Assembly (NCBI RefSeq): GCF_019880305.1
Contig: NZ_CP082301.1
Span: 7,068,001-7,132,000, forward strand
Direction of reading: 5' to 3'
Origin: Streptomyces decoyicus
GTDB lineage: Bacteria > Actinomycetota > Actinomycetes > Streptomycetales > Streptomycetaceae
DNA: 64,000 nucleotides
Part shown: positions 1-8,749 of the stretch, piece by piece
Layout of the letters: each line of letters begins with the position of its first letter
Position numbering within the stretch: position 1 is the stretch's first letter
Translations under genes and position numbers: made by a program
The notes under the pieces: generated by a model
Seen by the model: the letters and a program-made list of their open reading frames with translations, nothing else
Databases searched by the model: none
What the model was told of the DNA's origin: nothing

Positions 1-737
1 CCGGCGTGCTGGTCTTCGCCGGGGCGGGCCTGCTGCTGACGGGTTCGTGGTGGCCCGCGCTGGTGGCGGGCGCGGGCGGCGCGCTGCTGCCGTTCGCCAC
101 GCGCCACTTCGCGCTCCAGACCGTCGCGATCACCCTCATGGTGCTCTCGTTCGTGCACGTCAGCGGCGACCCGGGGGCTGCCGCCGAGCGGATCGTCGAC
201 ACCTCCATCGCCTGCGGCATCGTGCTCATCGTCGGGCATCTGCCACGGCTCGCCGACCCGCGCCGCAGGGTCGGCCATCGGGTCACCTCGGCGCTGCGCA
301 GCACCGAGGACTTCCTCCGGCACGTCCTGGAGCCGGAACCCGGTACGGACCCCACCCGGCGGCTGGCGCTGCGCCGCGCCGCCTACCGGGCGCTGGGGGA
401 GGCCAGGGCGGCAGCGGAGACCGCCGCCGCCGAACTCCTCGCCGCCCGCGACCGCAACCCCGACTGGCTGACCGTCGTCACCGCGGCCGAACGCATCGTG
501 GATGCCGCGACCGCCTGCGCGGTACGCCTGGACCACGGCGCCCACCGGCCGAGCGTGTCCGAGGCCGAGCGGCTGTGCCAGGCACTGTCCGCGATGGCCG
601 ACGCCCTGGAGGACCCGGTCCGCGAGCCCGACGCCGGCCTGCCGGGCCCCGATCTGCTGCCGGTTCCGGACTGCGCCACGCTCACGGACGTCGCGACGGA
701 GCTGGAGCGCATCCGTGGCTATGCGGGGGCGTCCTGA
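1..737 (+). CDS. FUSC-family membrane protein, C-terminal part (5' end outside window)
   Basis: The reading frame is open from the first base, so the gene is cut by the window edge; about 245 codons are visible. The first 75 or so residues are hydrophobic and look like two or three transmembrane helices (LVFAGAGLLLTG, then LQTVAITLMVLSFVHV). A long alanine- and arginine-rich soluble helical region ending at LERIRGYAGAS follows. This layout fits the C-terminal half of FUSC/aromatic-acid-exporter-like membrane proteins of actinomycetes. The substrate is unknown. The gene converges on the MFS gene downstream, and the two 3' ends overlap by 19 bp. The family call is by general resemblance only. 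Confidence 0.6.
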   Translation, partial: GVLVFAGAGLLLTGSWWPALVAGAGGALLPFATRHFALQTVAITLMVLSFVHVSGDPGAAAERIVDTSIACGIVLIVGHLPRLADPRRRVGHRVTSALRSTEDFLRHVLEPEPGTDPTRRLALRRAAYRALGEARAAAETAAAELLAARDRNPDWLTVVTAAERIVDAATACAVRLDHGAHRPSVSEAERLCQALSAMADALEDPVREPDAGLPGPDLLPVPDCATLTDVATELERIRGYAGAS

Positions 738-1933
738 GCCGAGGGTGCGCCGTGCCGCACCGTCCGGCGCCGCGCTCCGTGGGCCCCACCCGCGAGGACG
801 AGTGCGAGTGCCGTCAGCAGGGCGCTCACCCACAGCGGCGAGCGGAAGCCGAGCCCGGCTGTGAGCGCCGCGCCGCCGCACCACGGGCCGATCGCCGCGC
901 CCACGTTGAGCGCCGCCGTGGCGAACCCGCCGCCCAGGGTCGGCGCCCCGGTCGCCGCGTAGAGCACCTGTGAGACGAGGGTGGATCCGACGCCGAACGA
1001 CAGGGCTCCCTGGACGAAGACCAGCACCAGGGCGGCCACCGGGTTCTGGGCGGTGAGCGCGAGGACGGTCCAGCCGAGGAGCAGGGCCGCTCCGCCGGCC
1101 ACCAGGAGGGGGACCGGACGAGTATCGGCGAGGCGGCCGCCGACCCCGACCCCGACGAACGAACCCAGGCCGAACAGGGCCAGCACGGCGGGCACCCAAC
1201 CGGCCCCGATGCCGGTGACATCGGTGACCAGCGGCGCGAGATAGGTGAAGGTACAGAATGTCGCCCCGTTCACCAGGGCGCCCAGCAGCAGGGTCACCAC
1301 GAGCCGGGGGCTGCGCAGGGCGCGCAGCTCTCCGCGTGTGCCGGGGCCGGCGTCGGGGCCGGGGCCGGCGTCGGCGGACTGCCCGGCACGGTCGGCCGGT
1401 ACGGACCGCAGGATCCCGGGAACGGCAGGCAGCGACATCAGCGCCACCGCCCAGAAGGCCGAACGCCAGCCCCACAGTTCACCGAGCAGCGCACCGGCGG
1501 GCACACCCGCGACACACGCCATGGTGGTGCCGCCGAGCAGGACGGACGTGGCACGTCCCTTGGCGTCGGGCGCGACCATGGCGGTCGCGGTCGCCAGGGC
1601 CACCGCCAGAAACCCGGCGTTGGCGAGCGCCGCGACGATCCGGGTGGCCAGCAGCACCCCGTAGTGGGTGGTGACCGCTCCGAGGACATGGACGAGCAGG
1701 AACGCGACCAGGAAGGCCAACAGCGCGCGCCGCCGTGACCAGCGCATGCTCAGCATCGCCAGCAGCGGCGCGCCGATCACCATTCCCACGGCGAAGGCCG
1801 AGGTCAGCGAGCCGGCGGCCGAGACCGAAACATGCAGATCACGGGCGATGTCCGGGAGGAGACCGGACAGCATGAACTCGGAGGTGCCTTGGGCGAACAC
1901 CGCGAGTCCGAGCAGAGGGAGAACGAATGGCAC
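719..1933 (-). CDS. cmlR: MFS drug exporter, Cmx/CmlR chloramphenicol-efflux type
   Basis: A 404-residue major facilitator protein with twelve predicted membrane helices. The N-terminus reads VPFVLPLLGLAVFAQGTSEF and continues into MLSGLLPDIARDL, which closely resembles the Streptomyces Cml/CmlR and corynebacterial Cmx chloramphenicol exporters. The helix 2-3 loop carries the usual MFS basic motif (SMRWSRRRALL). GTG at 1933 was chosen because the family starts exactly at (M/V)PFVLPLLGLAVFAQ; 43 upstream in-frame codons read like non-coding GC sequence. Expected role: proton-driven efflux of chloramphenicol or related phenicols across the cytoplasmic membrane. Substrate specificity is inferred from family only, and many paralogues export other compounds. 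Confidence 0.8.
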   Translation of the reverse strand: MPFVLPLLGLAVFAQGTSEFMLSGLLPDIARDLHVSVSAAGSLTSAFAVGMVIGAPLLAMLSMRWSRRRALLAFLVAFLLVHVLGAVTTHYGVLLATRIVAALANAGFLAVALATATAMVAPDAKGRATSVLLGGTTMACVAGVPAGALLGELWGWRSAFWAVALMSLPAVPGILRSVPADRAGQSADAGPGPDAGPGTRGELRALRSPRLVVTLLLGALVNGATFCTFTYLAPLVTDVTGIGAGWVPAVLALFGLGSFVGVGVGGRLADTRPVPLLVAGGAALLLGWTVLALTAQNPVAALVLVFVQGALSFGVGSTLVSQVLYAATGAPTLGGGFATAALNVGAAIGPWCGGAALTAGLGFRSPLWVSALLTALALVLAGGAHGARRRTVRHGAPSAQDAPA

Positions 1934-2487
1934 AGCACAACTCCGCAACCACAGGGGAACCGTAAAGGTGCGGCGGCAGGCACAGCGGTACCCATGACGA
2001 GGCGGAGAGAAGAACCGTCCGGCCGGGCACGCGCGGCCACCGCGCGAGACGACCTGGGGCATCGCCGGGGCGACGCGGACAACAGGTCGGAAACTGGCCC
2101 GTACTACGGCGATCCGGTGGCAGGGAGGGCACGGCCGAGCGGGGGCGCGGCAACGAGGCGGCGCCGGCGCGCGACGGGGTGCAAAGCCACCGGACGACCG
2201 GTGGCTAGCGTCTTGACGCCTCGGGGCTGGACATACGGGCAGGGTAGGCGAGCCGTGCGGACCCCGTCCAAGGAATTCGGCGACGGTGGAGTGGGGCGAG
2301 CGGAGTCGGACCAGCGGAGTGGGACCAGCCGCCCGACGGCGGCTGCGTACCCGGAAGTCACGACGGCAGTTGCGGACGACGTGCGGCGCAGGCCGAGCCG
2401 GGCGTGTCCCCGGTCGGCCTGCGCCGCATCGATCACTTCAGCGGCAGCGGGGTCCCGCCCGCCGCCGCCCGCCGTCGCCGTGGTCCG
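1934..2487. other. Intergenic region between the MFS gene and tex, with one hairpin and one terminator
   Basis: These 554 bp hold no convincing gene on either strand; the open frames lack ribosome binding sites and family resemblance. Two structured elements stand out. One is a perfect 9-bp hairpin at 2185-2206 (arms AGCCACCGG and CCGGTGGCT, 4-nt loop) in the leader side of the MFS gene. The other is the large inverted repeat listed separately as the tex terminator. The rest should hold the MFS promoter, which I could not place. Confidence 0.5.
2383..2427 (-). terminator. Probable terminator of tex
   Basis: A perfect 14-bp inverted repeat (GCGGCGCAGGCCGA at 2383-2396 and its complement at 2414-2427). 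A further CCGGG/CCCGG pairing inside the loop makes one long GC hairpin. It begins about 60 bp past the tex stop codon on the minus strand. There is no T-run, as is common for Streptomyces terminators. Confidence 0.6.
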
Positions 2488-4956
2488 TCAGCGGCCGCCG
2501 CGCTCCTTGCCCAGCAGTCCGGCCCGCCGCAGGGCGTCCGCCATCGCGTCGTTGGCCGGTCCGGCGTCGCGGCGGCCCTGGCGGTCACCGCCGCGCTGCC
2601 CGCCGCCGCCCTGCCGCTGCCGCGGCGCACCGACCCGGCCGCCCTCACGCGGTCCCCGGCTGCCGCCACCGCCGCCACCCGTGCCGCTCCGGCGCTCGCC
2701 GCCACCCGTGCCGCCCCGGCGCTCGCCGCCGCCCGTCGCCGTGGCCTTGCCGTGCTCGTCGTCCAGTCGCAGCGTCAGCGAGATCCGCTTGCGCGGAATG
2801 TCGACATCGAGCACCTTGACCCGCACGATGTCGCCCGGCTTCACCACGTCCCGGGGGTCCTTGACGAAGGTCTTCGACATCGCCGAGACGTGTACCAGAC
2901 CGTCCTGATGGACACCCACGTCCACGAACGCCCCGAAGGCGGCGACATTGGTCACCACGCCCTCCAGGAGCATCCCCGGCTCCAGATCGCCGATCTTCTC
3001 CACGCCCTCCTTGAAGGTCGCGGTCTTGAACACCGGACGCGGGTCGCGGCCCGGCTTCTCCAGCTCCTGGAGGATGTCGCTCACCGTCGGCAGACCGAAG
3101 GAGTCGTCGACGAAGTCCGCGGCCTTCAGCGTGCGCAGCACCGCCGTGTTGCCGATCAGCGAACCGACCTCGGTGTCCGCGGACTTCACCATCCGGCGCA
3201 CCACCGGGTACGCCTCCGGGTGCACGCTGGAGGCGTCCAGCGGGTCGTCACCGCCCCGGATCCGCAGGAAGCCCGCGCACTGCTCGTACGCCTTCGGGCC
3301 TAGCCGCGCCACGTCCTTGAGTGCCTTGCGGGAGCGGAACGGGCCGTTGCCGTCCCGGTGCGCCACGATGTTCTCCGCGAGGCCGGAGCCGATGCCCGAC
3401 ACCCGCGAAAGCAGCGGCGCGGACGCGGTGTTGACGTCCACACCGACACCGTTCACACAGTCCTCGACCACCGCGTCCAGCGAGCGCGACAGCTTCACCT
3501 CGGACAGGTCGTGCTGGTACTGCCCGACGCCGATCGACTTCGGGTCGATCTTGACCAGCTCGGCCAGCGGGTCCTGGAGCCGGCGGGCGATGGACACTGC
3601 GCCGCGCAGCGAGACATCCAGCTCGGGCAGCTCCTGCGAGGCGAACGCGGAGGCGGAGTACACCGAGGCGCCGGCCTCGGAGACCATCACCTTCGTGAGC
3701 TTCAGCTCCGGCTGGGCGGCGATCAGATCGGCCGCCAGCTTGTCGGTCTCGCGGGAGGCGGTGCCGTTGCCGATCGCGACCAGCTCGACGTCGTGCTCGC
3801 GGGCCAGCTTCGCCAGCGTGGCCAGTGAGGCGTCCCACTTCTGCTGCGGTACATGGGGGTAGATGGTCTCCGTGGCGGCCACCTTGCCGGTCGCGTCCAC
3901 CACGGCGACCTTCACTCCCGTACGGAAGCCGGGGTCCAGGCCCATCGTGGCGCGCGTACCGGCGGGCGCCGCCAGCAGCAGATCGCGCAGGTTCGAAGCG
4001 AAGACCCGCACCGCCTCGTCCTCGGCGGCCTGCCGCAGCCGCAGCCGCAGATCGATACCGAGGTGCACCTGCACCCGGGTGCGCCATGCCCACCGGACCG
4101 TGTCCTGGAGCCACTTGTCGCCGGGCCGGCCCCGGTCGGCGATGCCGAAGCGGTGCGCGATGGACCGCTCGTACGAGCTGGGGCCCTCGGTGGCGGCCGA
4201 CGGGTCCTCCGGCTCCAGGGCGAGATCGAGGACCTCCTCCTTCTCGCCGCGGAACATCGCCAGCACCCGGTGCGAGGGCAGTTCGGTGAACGGCTCGGCG
4301 AAGTCGAAGTAGTCGGCGAACTTCGCGCCGGCCTCCTCCTTGCCCTCGCGCACCTTCGCCGCGACCCGCCCGCGCGACCACATGCGTTCGCGCAGCTCGC
4401 CGATCAGGTCGGCGTCCTCGCCGAACCGCTCGGTCAGGATGGCCCGCGCGCCCTCCAGGGCCGCGGCCGGATCGGCGACGCCCTTGTCGGCGTCCACGAA
4501 CGCCGCGGCGGCCGCGGACGGATCCACCGACGGATCGCTCAGCAGCCCGTCGGCGAGCGGCTCCAGCCCCGCCTCCCGCGCGATCTGCGCCTTGGTGCGC
4601 CGCTTGGGCTTGAACGGGAGGTAGATGTCCTCCAGCCGCGCCTTGGACTCGGCGCCGCGGATCTGCGCCTCCAAGGCCGCGTCCAGCTTGCCCTGGGACC
4701 GTACGGACTCCAGGATCGCGGTCCGCCGCTCCTCCAGTTCCCGCAGATAGCGCAGCCGTTCCTCGAGCGAGCGCAGCTGCGCATCGTCGAGCATCTCGGT
4801 GGCTTCCTTGCGGTAGCGCGCGATGAACGGGACGGTCGAGCCGCCGTCGATCAGTTCGACCGCGGCCTTCACCTGCCGCTCCTTGACGCCGAGTTCCCCG
4901 GCGATCCTCGCTTCGATGGTCCCGAGGGCCCCGATGGACTCAGTGGATGCCGTCAC
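2488..4956 (-). CDS. tex: Tex-family S1 RNA-binding transcription accessory protein
   Basis: An 822-residue Tex/YhgF protein. The N-terminal helical Tex domain includes the conserved VPFIARYRKEAT around residue 45. A YqgF/RNase H-like domain (TMGLDPGFRTGVKVAVVD, about residues 330-460) follows, then helix-hairpin-helix repeats (VNTASAPLLSRVSGIG), and an S1 domain around residues 655-730 (GVVTNVAAFGAFVDVG). The last 85 residues are a Gly/Arg-rich tail with low-complexity GGERR repeats, an actinobacterial extension likely to bind RNA. Tex proteins bind nucleic acid and modulate transcription and transcript stability in the cytoplasm. GTG at 4956 is the start that gives the normal family N-terminus (VTASTESIGALGTIEARIA), with a GGGGCAGG element just upstream. 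Confidence 0.93.
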   Translation of the reverse strand: MTASTESIGALGTIEARIAGELGVKERQVKAAVELIDGGSTVPFIARYRKEATEMLDDAQLRSLEERLRYLRELEERRTAILESVRSQGKLDAALEAQIRGAESKARLEDIYLPFKPKRRTKAQIAREAGLEPLADGLLSDPSVDPSAAAAAFVDADKGVADPAAALEGARAILTERFGEDADLIGELRERMWSRGRVAAKVREGKEEAGAKFADYFDFAEPFTELPSHRVLAMFRGEKEEVLDLALEPEDPSAATEGPSSYERSIAHRFGIADRGRPGDKWLQDTVRWAWRTRVQVHLGIDLRLRLRQAAEDEAVRVFASNLRDLLLAAPAGTRATMGLDPGFRTGVKVAVVDATGKVAATETIYPHVPQQKWDASLATLAKLAREHDVELVAIGNGTASRETDKLAADLIAAQPELKLTKVMVSEAGASVYSASAFASQELPELDVSLRGAVSIARRLQDPLAELVKIDPKSIGVGQYQHDLSEVKLSRSLDAVVEDCVNGVGVDVNTASAPLLSRVSGIGSGLAENIVAHRDGNGPFRSRKALKDVARLGPKAYEQCAGFLRIRGGDDPLDASSVHPEAYPVVRRMVKSADTEVGSLIGNTAVLRTLKAADFVDDSFGLPTVSDILQELEKPGRDPRPVFKTATFKEGVEKIGDLEPGMLLEGVVTNVAAFGAFVDVGVHQDGLVHVSAMSKTFVKDPRDVVKPGDIVRVKVLDVDIPRKRISLTLRLDDEHGKATATGGGERRGGTGGGERRSGTGGGGGGSRGPREGGRVGAPRQRQGGGGQRGGDRQGRRDAGPANDAMADALRRAGLLGKERGGR

Positions 4957-5101
4957 GTTGATCCTGCCCCGCCTTCCAGCGCTTGCTTGAGCCTGCATTG
5001 TGCCGGGTGGCGGGCCGGACTGTCGCGCCGCCCAGCCGCCCGGGGTGTCCGCGAAGTCCCCGCGTCCGCCCGGAGGCCGAAAAGGGGCATCGCGGCCGCC
5101 C

Positions 5102-5142
5102 GGCTCCGGGGTGCGGGGACGGCGCGTCCGCACCCCGGAGCC
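5102..5142 (-). terminator. Rho-independent-type hairpin after the SCO6745-like gene
   Basis: A perfect 15-bp stem (GGCTCCGGGGTGCGG at 5102-5116 with its complement at 5128-5142) and an 11-nt loop. It lies 18 bp past the minus-strand stop at 5160 and upstream of tex, separating the two transcripts. Confidence 0.75.
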
Positions 5143-5159
5143 CTGAGGCCTGCGGGCCC

Positions 5160-6029
5160 CTACTTGCCGAACAGCACCGCGGGAAACGCCCCGGCGTCCA
5201 TGGCGGTGGTGGTGAAGCCGGTCGCCAGCTCGGTGAGCCGGGCCACGCCCTCGGCGCCCACATGCTCGTACGGGGCCCGGTCCAGCCGGTCGGTCTTGCG
5301 CTCCAGCTCCTTGCGCAGCAGGACTCCGGCCTCGGTCAACTCGCCCTCGGCGTCCAGGAGCCCACGGGACCGCAGCCGCTCCTGCGCGTCCTGCCAGTCC
5401 TCCTCCGACCAGCCGCGGGTCGCCATGACGCCCTTGTGGCTCATCCCGCGGCCGCTGGCGGTGTGGGTGACCAGCGCCTCCAGGCCGTCCAGTTCGGCGT
5501 CCAGCAGCGCTATCAGGTGGCCGTCGCCACGGTGTTCGCGCAGCAGCGTCGCGGCATGCCAGTAGGCCAGGTGCGGGGCGTCCGGGACCGGCAGGTCGGC
5601 GTGCGCGGCGTACAGCGGCCGGGCCCGGCGGGTGCAGGCCTCGGCGGCACGCAGCGCCAGCTTCGCCGCCTCCGCCATCTCCGGGGACTCGAGGGCCTCC
5701 GCGCCGAGCAGCCGGCGCAGCGTGGCGTCCGCGGCGCGCAGCCGGGCGTCCAGCACGTCCTGCGGCGTGGTGACGGTCCAGACCTGCGGGACGTGCTGGG
5801 CGACGAGCTCGTGCTTGAAGTTGTAGAAGGTGGCCGTGATGGTGCCGGGGCCCACGGCACCCATGGCCGCGCCCCGGCAGGCGAAGTAGCCGGCGCTGCG
5901 GTTCTCGATGCCGAGCCCGGCCATCTCCGCGGGCAGCTCCGGCGCGAAGTAGTGCGTGGAGTGGAAGGGGTTGATGACGTTGTGGCAGGTACGCCCGGCC
6001 TGCTCGGGCAGTGCGCTGGAAGAGGTCAT
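5160..6029 (-). CDS. SCO6745-family helix-turn-helix protein
   Basis: A 289-residue soluble protein of a family widespread in Streptomyces and known by its S. coelicolor locus name. Two tandem all-alpha, MarR-like winged-helix halves are suggested by the repeated pattern. The first half contains HYFAPELPAEMAGLG and ACRGAAMGAVG. The second contains LVTHTASGRGMSHKGVMATR and GWSEEDWQDAQERLRSRGLL, ending in FPAVLFGK. The function is not established; a regulatory or ligand-binding role is inferred from the fold. ATG at 6029 follows an A/G-rich stretch. It is divergent from the GlxA-type regulator 141 bp away, so the two may share a control region. Confidence 0.7.
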   Translation of the reverse strand: MTSSSALPEQAGRTCHNVINPFHSTHYFAPELPAEMAGLGIENRSAGYFACRGAAMGAVGPGTITATFYNFKHELVAQHVPQVWTVTTPQDVLDARLRAADATLRRLLGAEALESPEMAEAAKLALRAAEACTRRARPLYAAHADLPVPDAPHLAYWHAATLLREHRGDGHLIALLDAELDGLEALVTHTASGRGMSHKGVMATRGWSEEDWQDAQERLRSRGLLDAEGELTEAGVLLRKELERKTDRLDRAPYEHVGAEGVARLTELATGFTTTAMDAGAFPAVLFGK

Positions 6030-6170
6030 ACAGGCAGGGTACCGACCCGTCGGTATGGAGGTGGTTCCAGGGGCCCGGACGGGCGGCCGTACGGAGCTGG
6101 CGGCGCGATGGCAGGAAAGGTGGGTTTTCCGTCATTGCCGCCATCGGTGCTGCTGACCAGGATGGACGGT

Positions 6171-7142
6171 ATGGAACAGCGCGATGTGCTCGTCGTTCTC
6201 TTCGACGGTGTGCAGGCCCTCGACGTCTGCGGACCGGTCGACGTCTTCAACGGGGCGTCCCAAGGGGTACCGGGCGCCTACCGGATCCGCACCGCCAGTC
6301 TCGACGGTGCCCCGGTCCGCACCACCAGCGGACTGACGCTCGTCCCCGACCTCACGCTCGACGCCGTCGGGGCTCCGCACACCCTGCTGGTGCCCGGCGG
6401 TCAGGGCACCCGTACCCCCGACCCCCGGCTGATCGACTGGCTGCGCCGCAACGCGCACCGCGCCCGGCGGAAGGTCTCGGTGTGCAGCGGAGCGCTGCTG
6501 CTGGCCGAGGCCGGGCTGCTGGACGGCCGCCGCGCGACGACCCACTGGATGCTCTGCGGCACCCTCGCCGAGCGGTTCCCCGCGGTGCACGTGGAACCCG
6601 AGCCGATCTACGTACGGGACGGCGACCTGGCCACCTCCGCGGGCGTGACGGCCGGTATCGACCTCGCGCTGGCCCTGGTGGAGGAGGACCTCGGCCGGAA
6701 CCTCGCGCTGACCATCGCCCGGCATCTGGTCGTCTTTCTGCGGCGTCCGGGCAACCAGACCCAGTTCAGCGCCCAGCTCGCCGCGCAGACCGCACAGCGC
6801 AGGCCGCTGCGCGACGTACAGCAGTGGATCACCGAGAACCCGGCGGCGGACCTCTCCGTCGACGCCCTCGCGGAGCGCGCGAGCCTCTCCCCGCGGCACT
6901 TCGCCCGCGCGTTCCGTGACGAGGTGGGCATGACACCGGGGCGCTATGTCGACCGGGTACGCCTGGAGGCCGCCCGCCGGCACCTGGAGGACACCGTCGA
7001 CGGCATCGAGCAGGTGGCGCGCCGCTGCGGCTACGGCACCCCCGAGGCGATGCGCCGCGCCTTCCTCCGCGCGCTGGGCGCCTCCCCGGCCGAATACCGC
7101 CGCCGCTTCCAGCCGGCCCGGCCGCCTGTGCCCACAACCTGA
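6171..7142 (+). CDS. GlxA-family transcriptional regulator (DJ-1/PfpI domain plus AraC HTH)
   Basis: A 323-residue regulator of the GlxA/FtrA/AdpA-like class. An N-terminal DJ-1/PfpI-type amidotransferase-like domain spans about residues 1-180, with the nucleophile-elbow sequence VSVCSGALLLAEAGLLDGRR and a following TTHW. A C-terminal AraC-type double helix-turn-helix spans about residues 215-315 (AERASLSPRHFARAFRDEVG; RCGYGTPEAMRRAFLRALG). The start at 6171 is preferred over the in-frame ATG at 6162 because AGGA sits 8 nt upstream of it. It lies 100 bp upstream of a DJ-1 protein on the same strand, its likely target or partner. The effector is unknown. Confidence 0.85.
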   Translation: MEQRDVLVVLFDGVQALDVCGPVDVFNGASQGVPGAYRIRTASLDGAPVRTTSGLTLVPDLTLDAVGAPHTLLVPGGQGTRTPDPRLIDWLRRNAHRARRKVSVCSGALLLAEAGLLDGRRATTHWMLCGTLAERFPAVHVEPEPIYVRDGDLATSAGVTAGIDLALALVEEDLGRNLALTIARHLVVFLRRPGNQTQFSAQLAAQTAQRRPLRDVQQWITENPAADLSVDALAERASLSPRHFARAFRDEVGMTPGRYVDRVRLEAARRHLEDTVDGIEQVARRCGYGTPEAMRRAFLRALGASPAEYRRRFQPARPPVPTT

Positions 7143-7242
7143 ACCACGCCGGCCGCCACGACCCACCAGGCCGCCACGACCCCACTACGCCGGTACCGCT
7201 CACCCGCCGTGCCGGCACCACACCCGACCGACAGGAACCGGT

Positions 7243-7887
7243 ATGCAGCTCGCGATCCTCCTCTACGACCGCTTCACCACGCTGGACGCCGTCGGCCCCT
7301 ACGACACCCTCAGCCGGCTGCCAGGGGCGGAGCCGGTATTCGTCGGCGAGCGCACCGGCCCGTACCGCAACGAGCTCGGCTCGCTCGCGCTGGTCGCCGA
7401 CGCCACCCTGGGCGAGGTCACCGCACCGGACATCCTCGTCGTGCCCGGCGGCCCCGGGCAGATCGCACACATGGCGGACGGTCCCGTCCAGGAATGGGTC
7501 CGCGCCGTGGACGCCGCCACCACCTGGACCACCTCGGTGTGCACCGGCTCGCTGATCCTGGGCGCCGCGGGCCTCCTCAAGGGGCGCCGGGCGACCTCCC
7601 ACTGGCTCGCGCTGGACCAGCTCCCCGCGCTGGGGGCCGAGCCGACCGGGGAGCGGGTGGTCTTCGACGGCAAGTACGTCACGGCGGCGGGTGTCTCGTC
7701 CGGCATCGACATGGGGCTGGCCCTGGCCGGCCGGATCGCCGGGGACACCGTGGCCCAGGCGATCCAGCTCGGCATCGAATACGACCCGCAGCCGCCTTAC
7801 GACGCGGGCTCCCCGGACAAGGCGCCGGCCGAGGTCACCGCGTTGCTGCGGGAGCGCAGCCGGTTCCTGCTGGAAGGGGAGGAGTGA
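7243..7887 (+). CDS. DJ-1/PfpI family protein
   Basis: A 214-residue single-domain DJ-1/PfpI protein starting MQLAILLYDRFTTLDAVGPY. The nucleophile elbow is TTSVCTGSLILGAAGLLKGR with a downstream SHWLALDQL, and a conserved TAAGVSSGIDMGLALAGRIA follows, as in isonitrile hydratase/intracellular protease-like members. The cysteine in VCTGS is the expected nucleophile. Family members include isonitrile hydratases, glyoxalases and chaperones, so the reaction cannot be assigned. ATG at 7243 has CAGGAACC 6 nt upstream. It probably forms a unit with the preceding GlxA-type regulator. The 3' end converges on an enoyl-CoA hydratase. Confidence 0.85.
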   Translation: MQLAILLYDRFTTLDAVGPYDTLSRLPGAEPVFVGERTGPYRNELGSLALVADATLGEVTAPDILVVPGGPGQIAHMADGPVQEWVRAVDAATTWTTSVCTGSLILGAAGLLKGRRATSHWLALDQLPALGAEPTGERVVFDGKYVTAAGVSSGIDMGLALAGRIAGDTVAQAIQLGIEYDPQPPYDAGSPDKAPAEVTALLRERSRFLLEGEE

Positions 7888-7926
7888 GGAGCCGGCCCAC
7901 GGGCTCCTGACAGGCCCCTGCTGTCA
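7887..7926. terminator. Two small hairpins between convergent genes
   Basis: AGGAGCC (7887-7893) pairs with GGCTCCT (7902-7908), and TGACAG (7908-7913) pairs with CTGTCA (7921-7926). These back-to-back short hairpins fill the gap between the DJ-1 gene and the convergent hydratase gene and probably terminate both. Confidence 0.45.
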
Positions 7927-8694
7927 GCCCGTCGGCCAGGTGAAGCGCGGGGCCCGGCGCTCCAGGAAGGCGGCGGCACCCTCCGCGGTGTCGCCGCTCG
8001 CACGTGCCTGCGCGGCCCAGTGGGCGCCGCGCTCCTCGGCCTCGGCCGGCGGTACGTCCCAGGTCCCGTTGGCCAGCTCCTTCGCCGCGGTCTGCGTCAG
8101 CAGCGACCGGCTCGCCAGTACGGCCGAGAACTCCGTCACCCGCTTGTCCAGCTCGCCCTCGCCCAGCACCTCGTCCACCAGGCCCGTACGCAGCGCCCGC
8201 GCACAGTCGATCAACTCACCGGAGAACAGCAGGTACTTGGCGGCGGAAAGCCCCACCAGCCGCACCAGCCGCCGGGTGGCGGACGCCGGATAGACGACCG
8301 CCAGCTTGGCAGGCGTCACCCCGAACAGTGCGCCCTCCTCCGCGAACCGCAGATCGCAGGCGGCCGCCAACTGGGCGCCGCCGCCCACGCAGTAGCCGCG
8401 TATCGCCGCCAGCGTCGGCCCGGGGAACGCCGCCAGCGCCTCCTCGGCCGCCACCGCCAGGCCCTGCGACTCACCCGCCGCCTCCCGCAGCGATCCGATG
8501 TCCGCACCCGCGCAGAAGGTCCCGCCCTCGCCGGTCAGCACCAGCGACCGGACGGAACGGTCGGCCGCCAGCCGCTCCAGCAGCGGCGGCAGATCCCGCC
8601 ACATCTGCACGGTCATCGCGTTCCGCTTGCCGGTATTGCTGATGGTGACGGTGGCGGTGCCGTCGCTGACATGCGTCTTCAGACCGGGTTCCAT
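7924..8694 (-). CDS. Enoyl-CoA hydratase/isomerase family protein
   Basis: A 256-residue crotonase-fold protein. The CoA-binding and oxyanion-hole signatures are present: RNAMTVQMWRDL near residue 25, GEGGTFCAGADIGSLREA around 60-75, and IRGYCVGGGAQLAAACDLR around 100-120. The usual acidic catalytic position in the second half falls in a region reading AVVYPASATRRLVR. It probably hydrates or isomerises a fatty or amino-acid-derived acyl-CoA; the substrate is not predictable. ATG at 8694 gives the normal family length. It is divergent from an ABC-F gene with only 55 bp between starts. Confidence 0.85.
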   Translation of the reverse strand: MEPGLKTHVSDGTATVTISNTGKRNAMTVQMWRDLPPLLERLAADRSVRSLVLTGEGGTFCAGADIGSLREAAGESQGLAVAAEEALAAFPGPTLAAIRGYCVGGGAQLAAACDLRFAEEGALFGVTPAKLAVVYPASATRRLVRLVGLSAAKYLLFSGELIDCARALRTGLVDEVLGEGELDKRVTEFSAVLASRSLLTQTAAKELANGTWDVPPAEAEERGAHWAAQARASGDTAEGAAAFLERRAPRFTWPTG

Positions 8695-8749
8695 GCTCCG
8701 GATATTAGAGCGACCGCGACGGAGCGGGCCGGATACGATCGGCGGCCTG

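Noticed and set aside
2104..2436. Minus-strand frame of 110 codons in the gap before tex
   Set aside because: No ribosome binding site or recognisable domain, and it overlaps the tex terminator hairpin.
2488..6144. A single 1218-codon minus-strand frame joining tex with upstream sequence
   Set aside because: The N-terminal 395 codons are the antisense-frame shadow of the SCO6745-like gene and have no family resemblance. The Tex domain starts at 4956 with a ribosome binding site.
4983..7142. A 719-codon plus-strand frame that would extend the GlxA-type regulator by almost 400 residues
   Set aside because: The extension lies opposite the SCO6745-like gene and is Arg/Gly/Ala-rich noise. The regulator begins normally at 6171.
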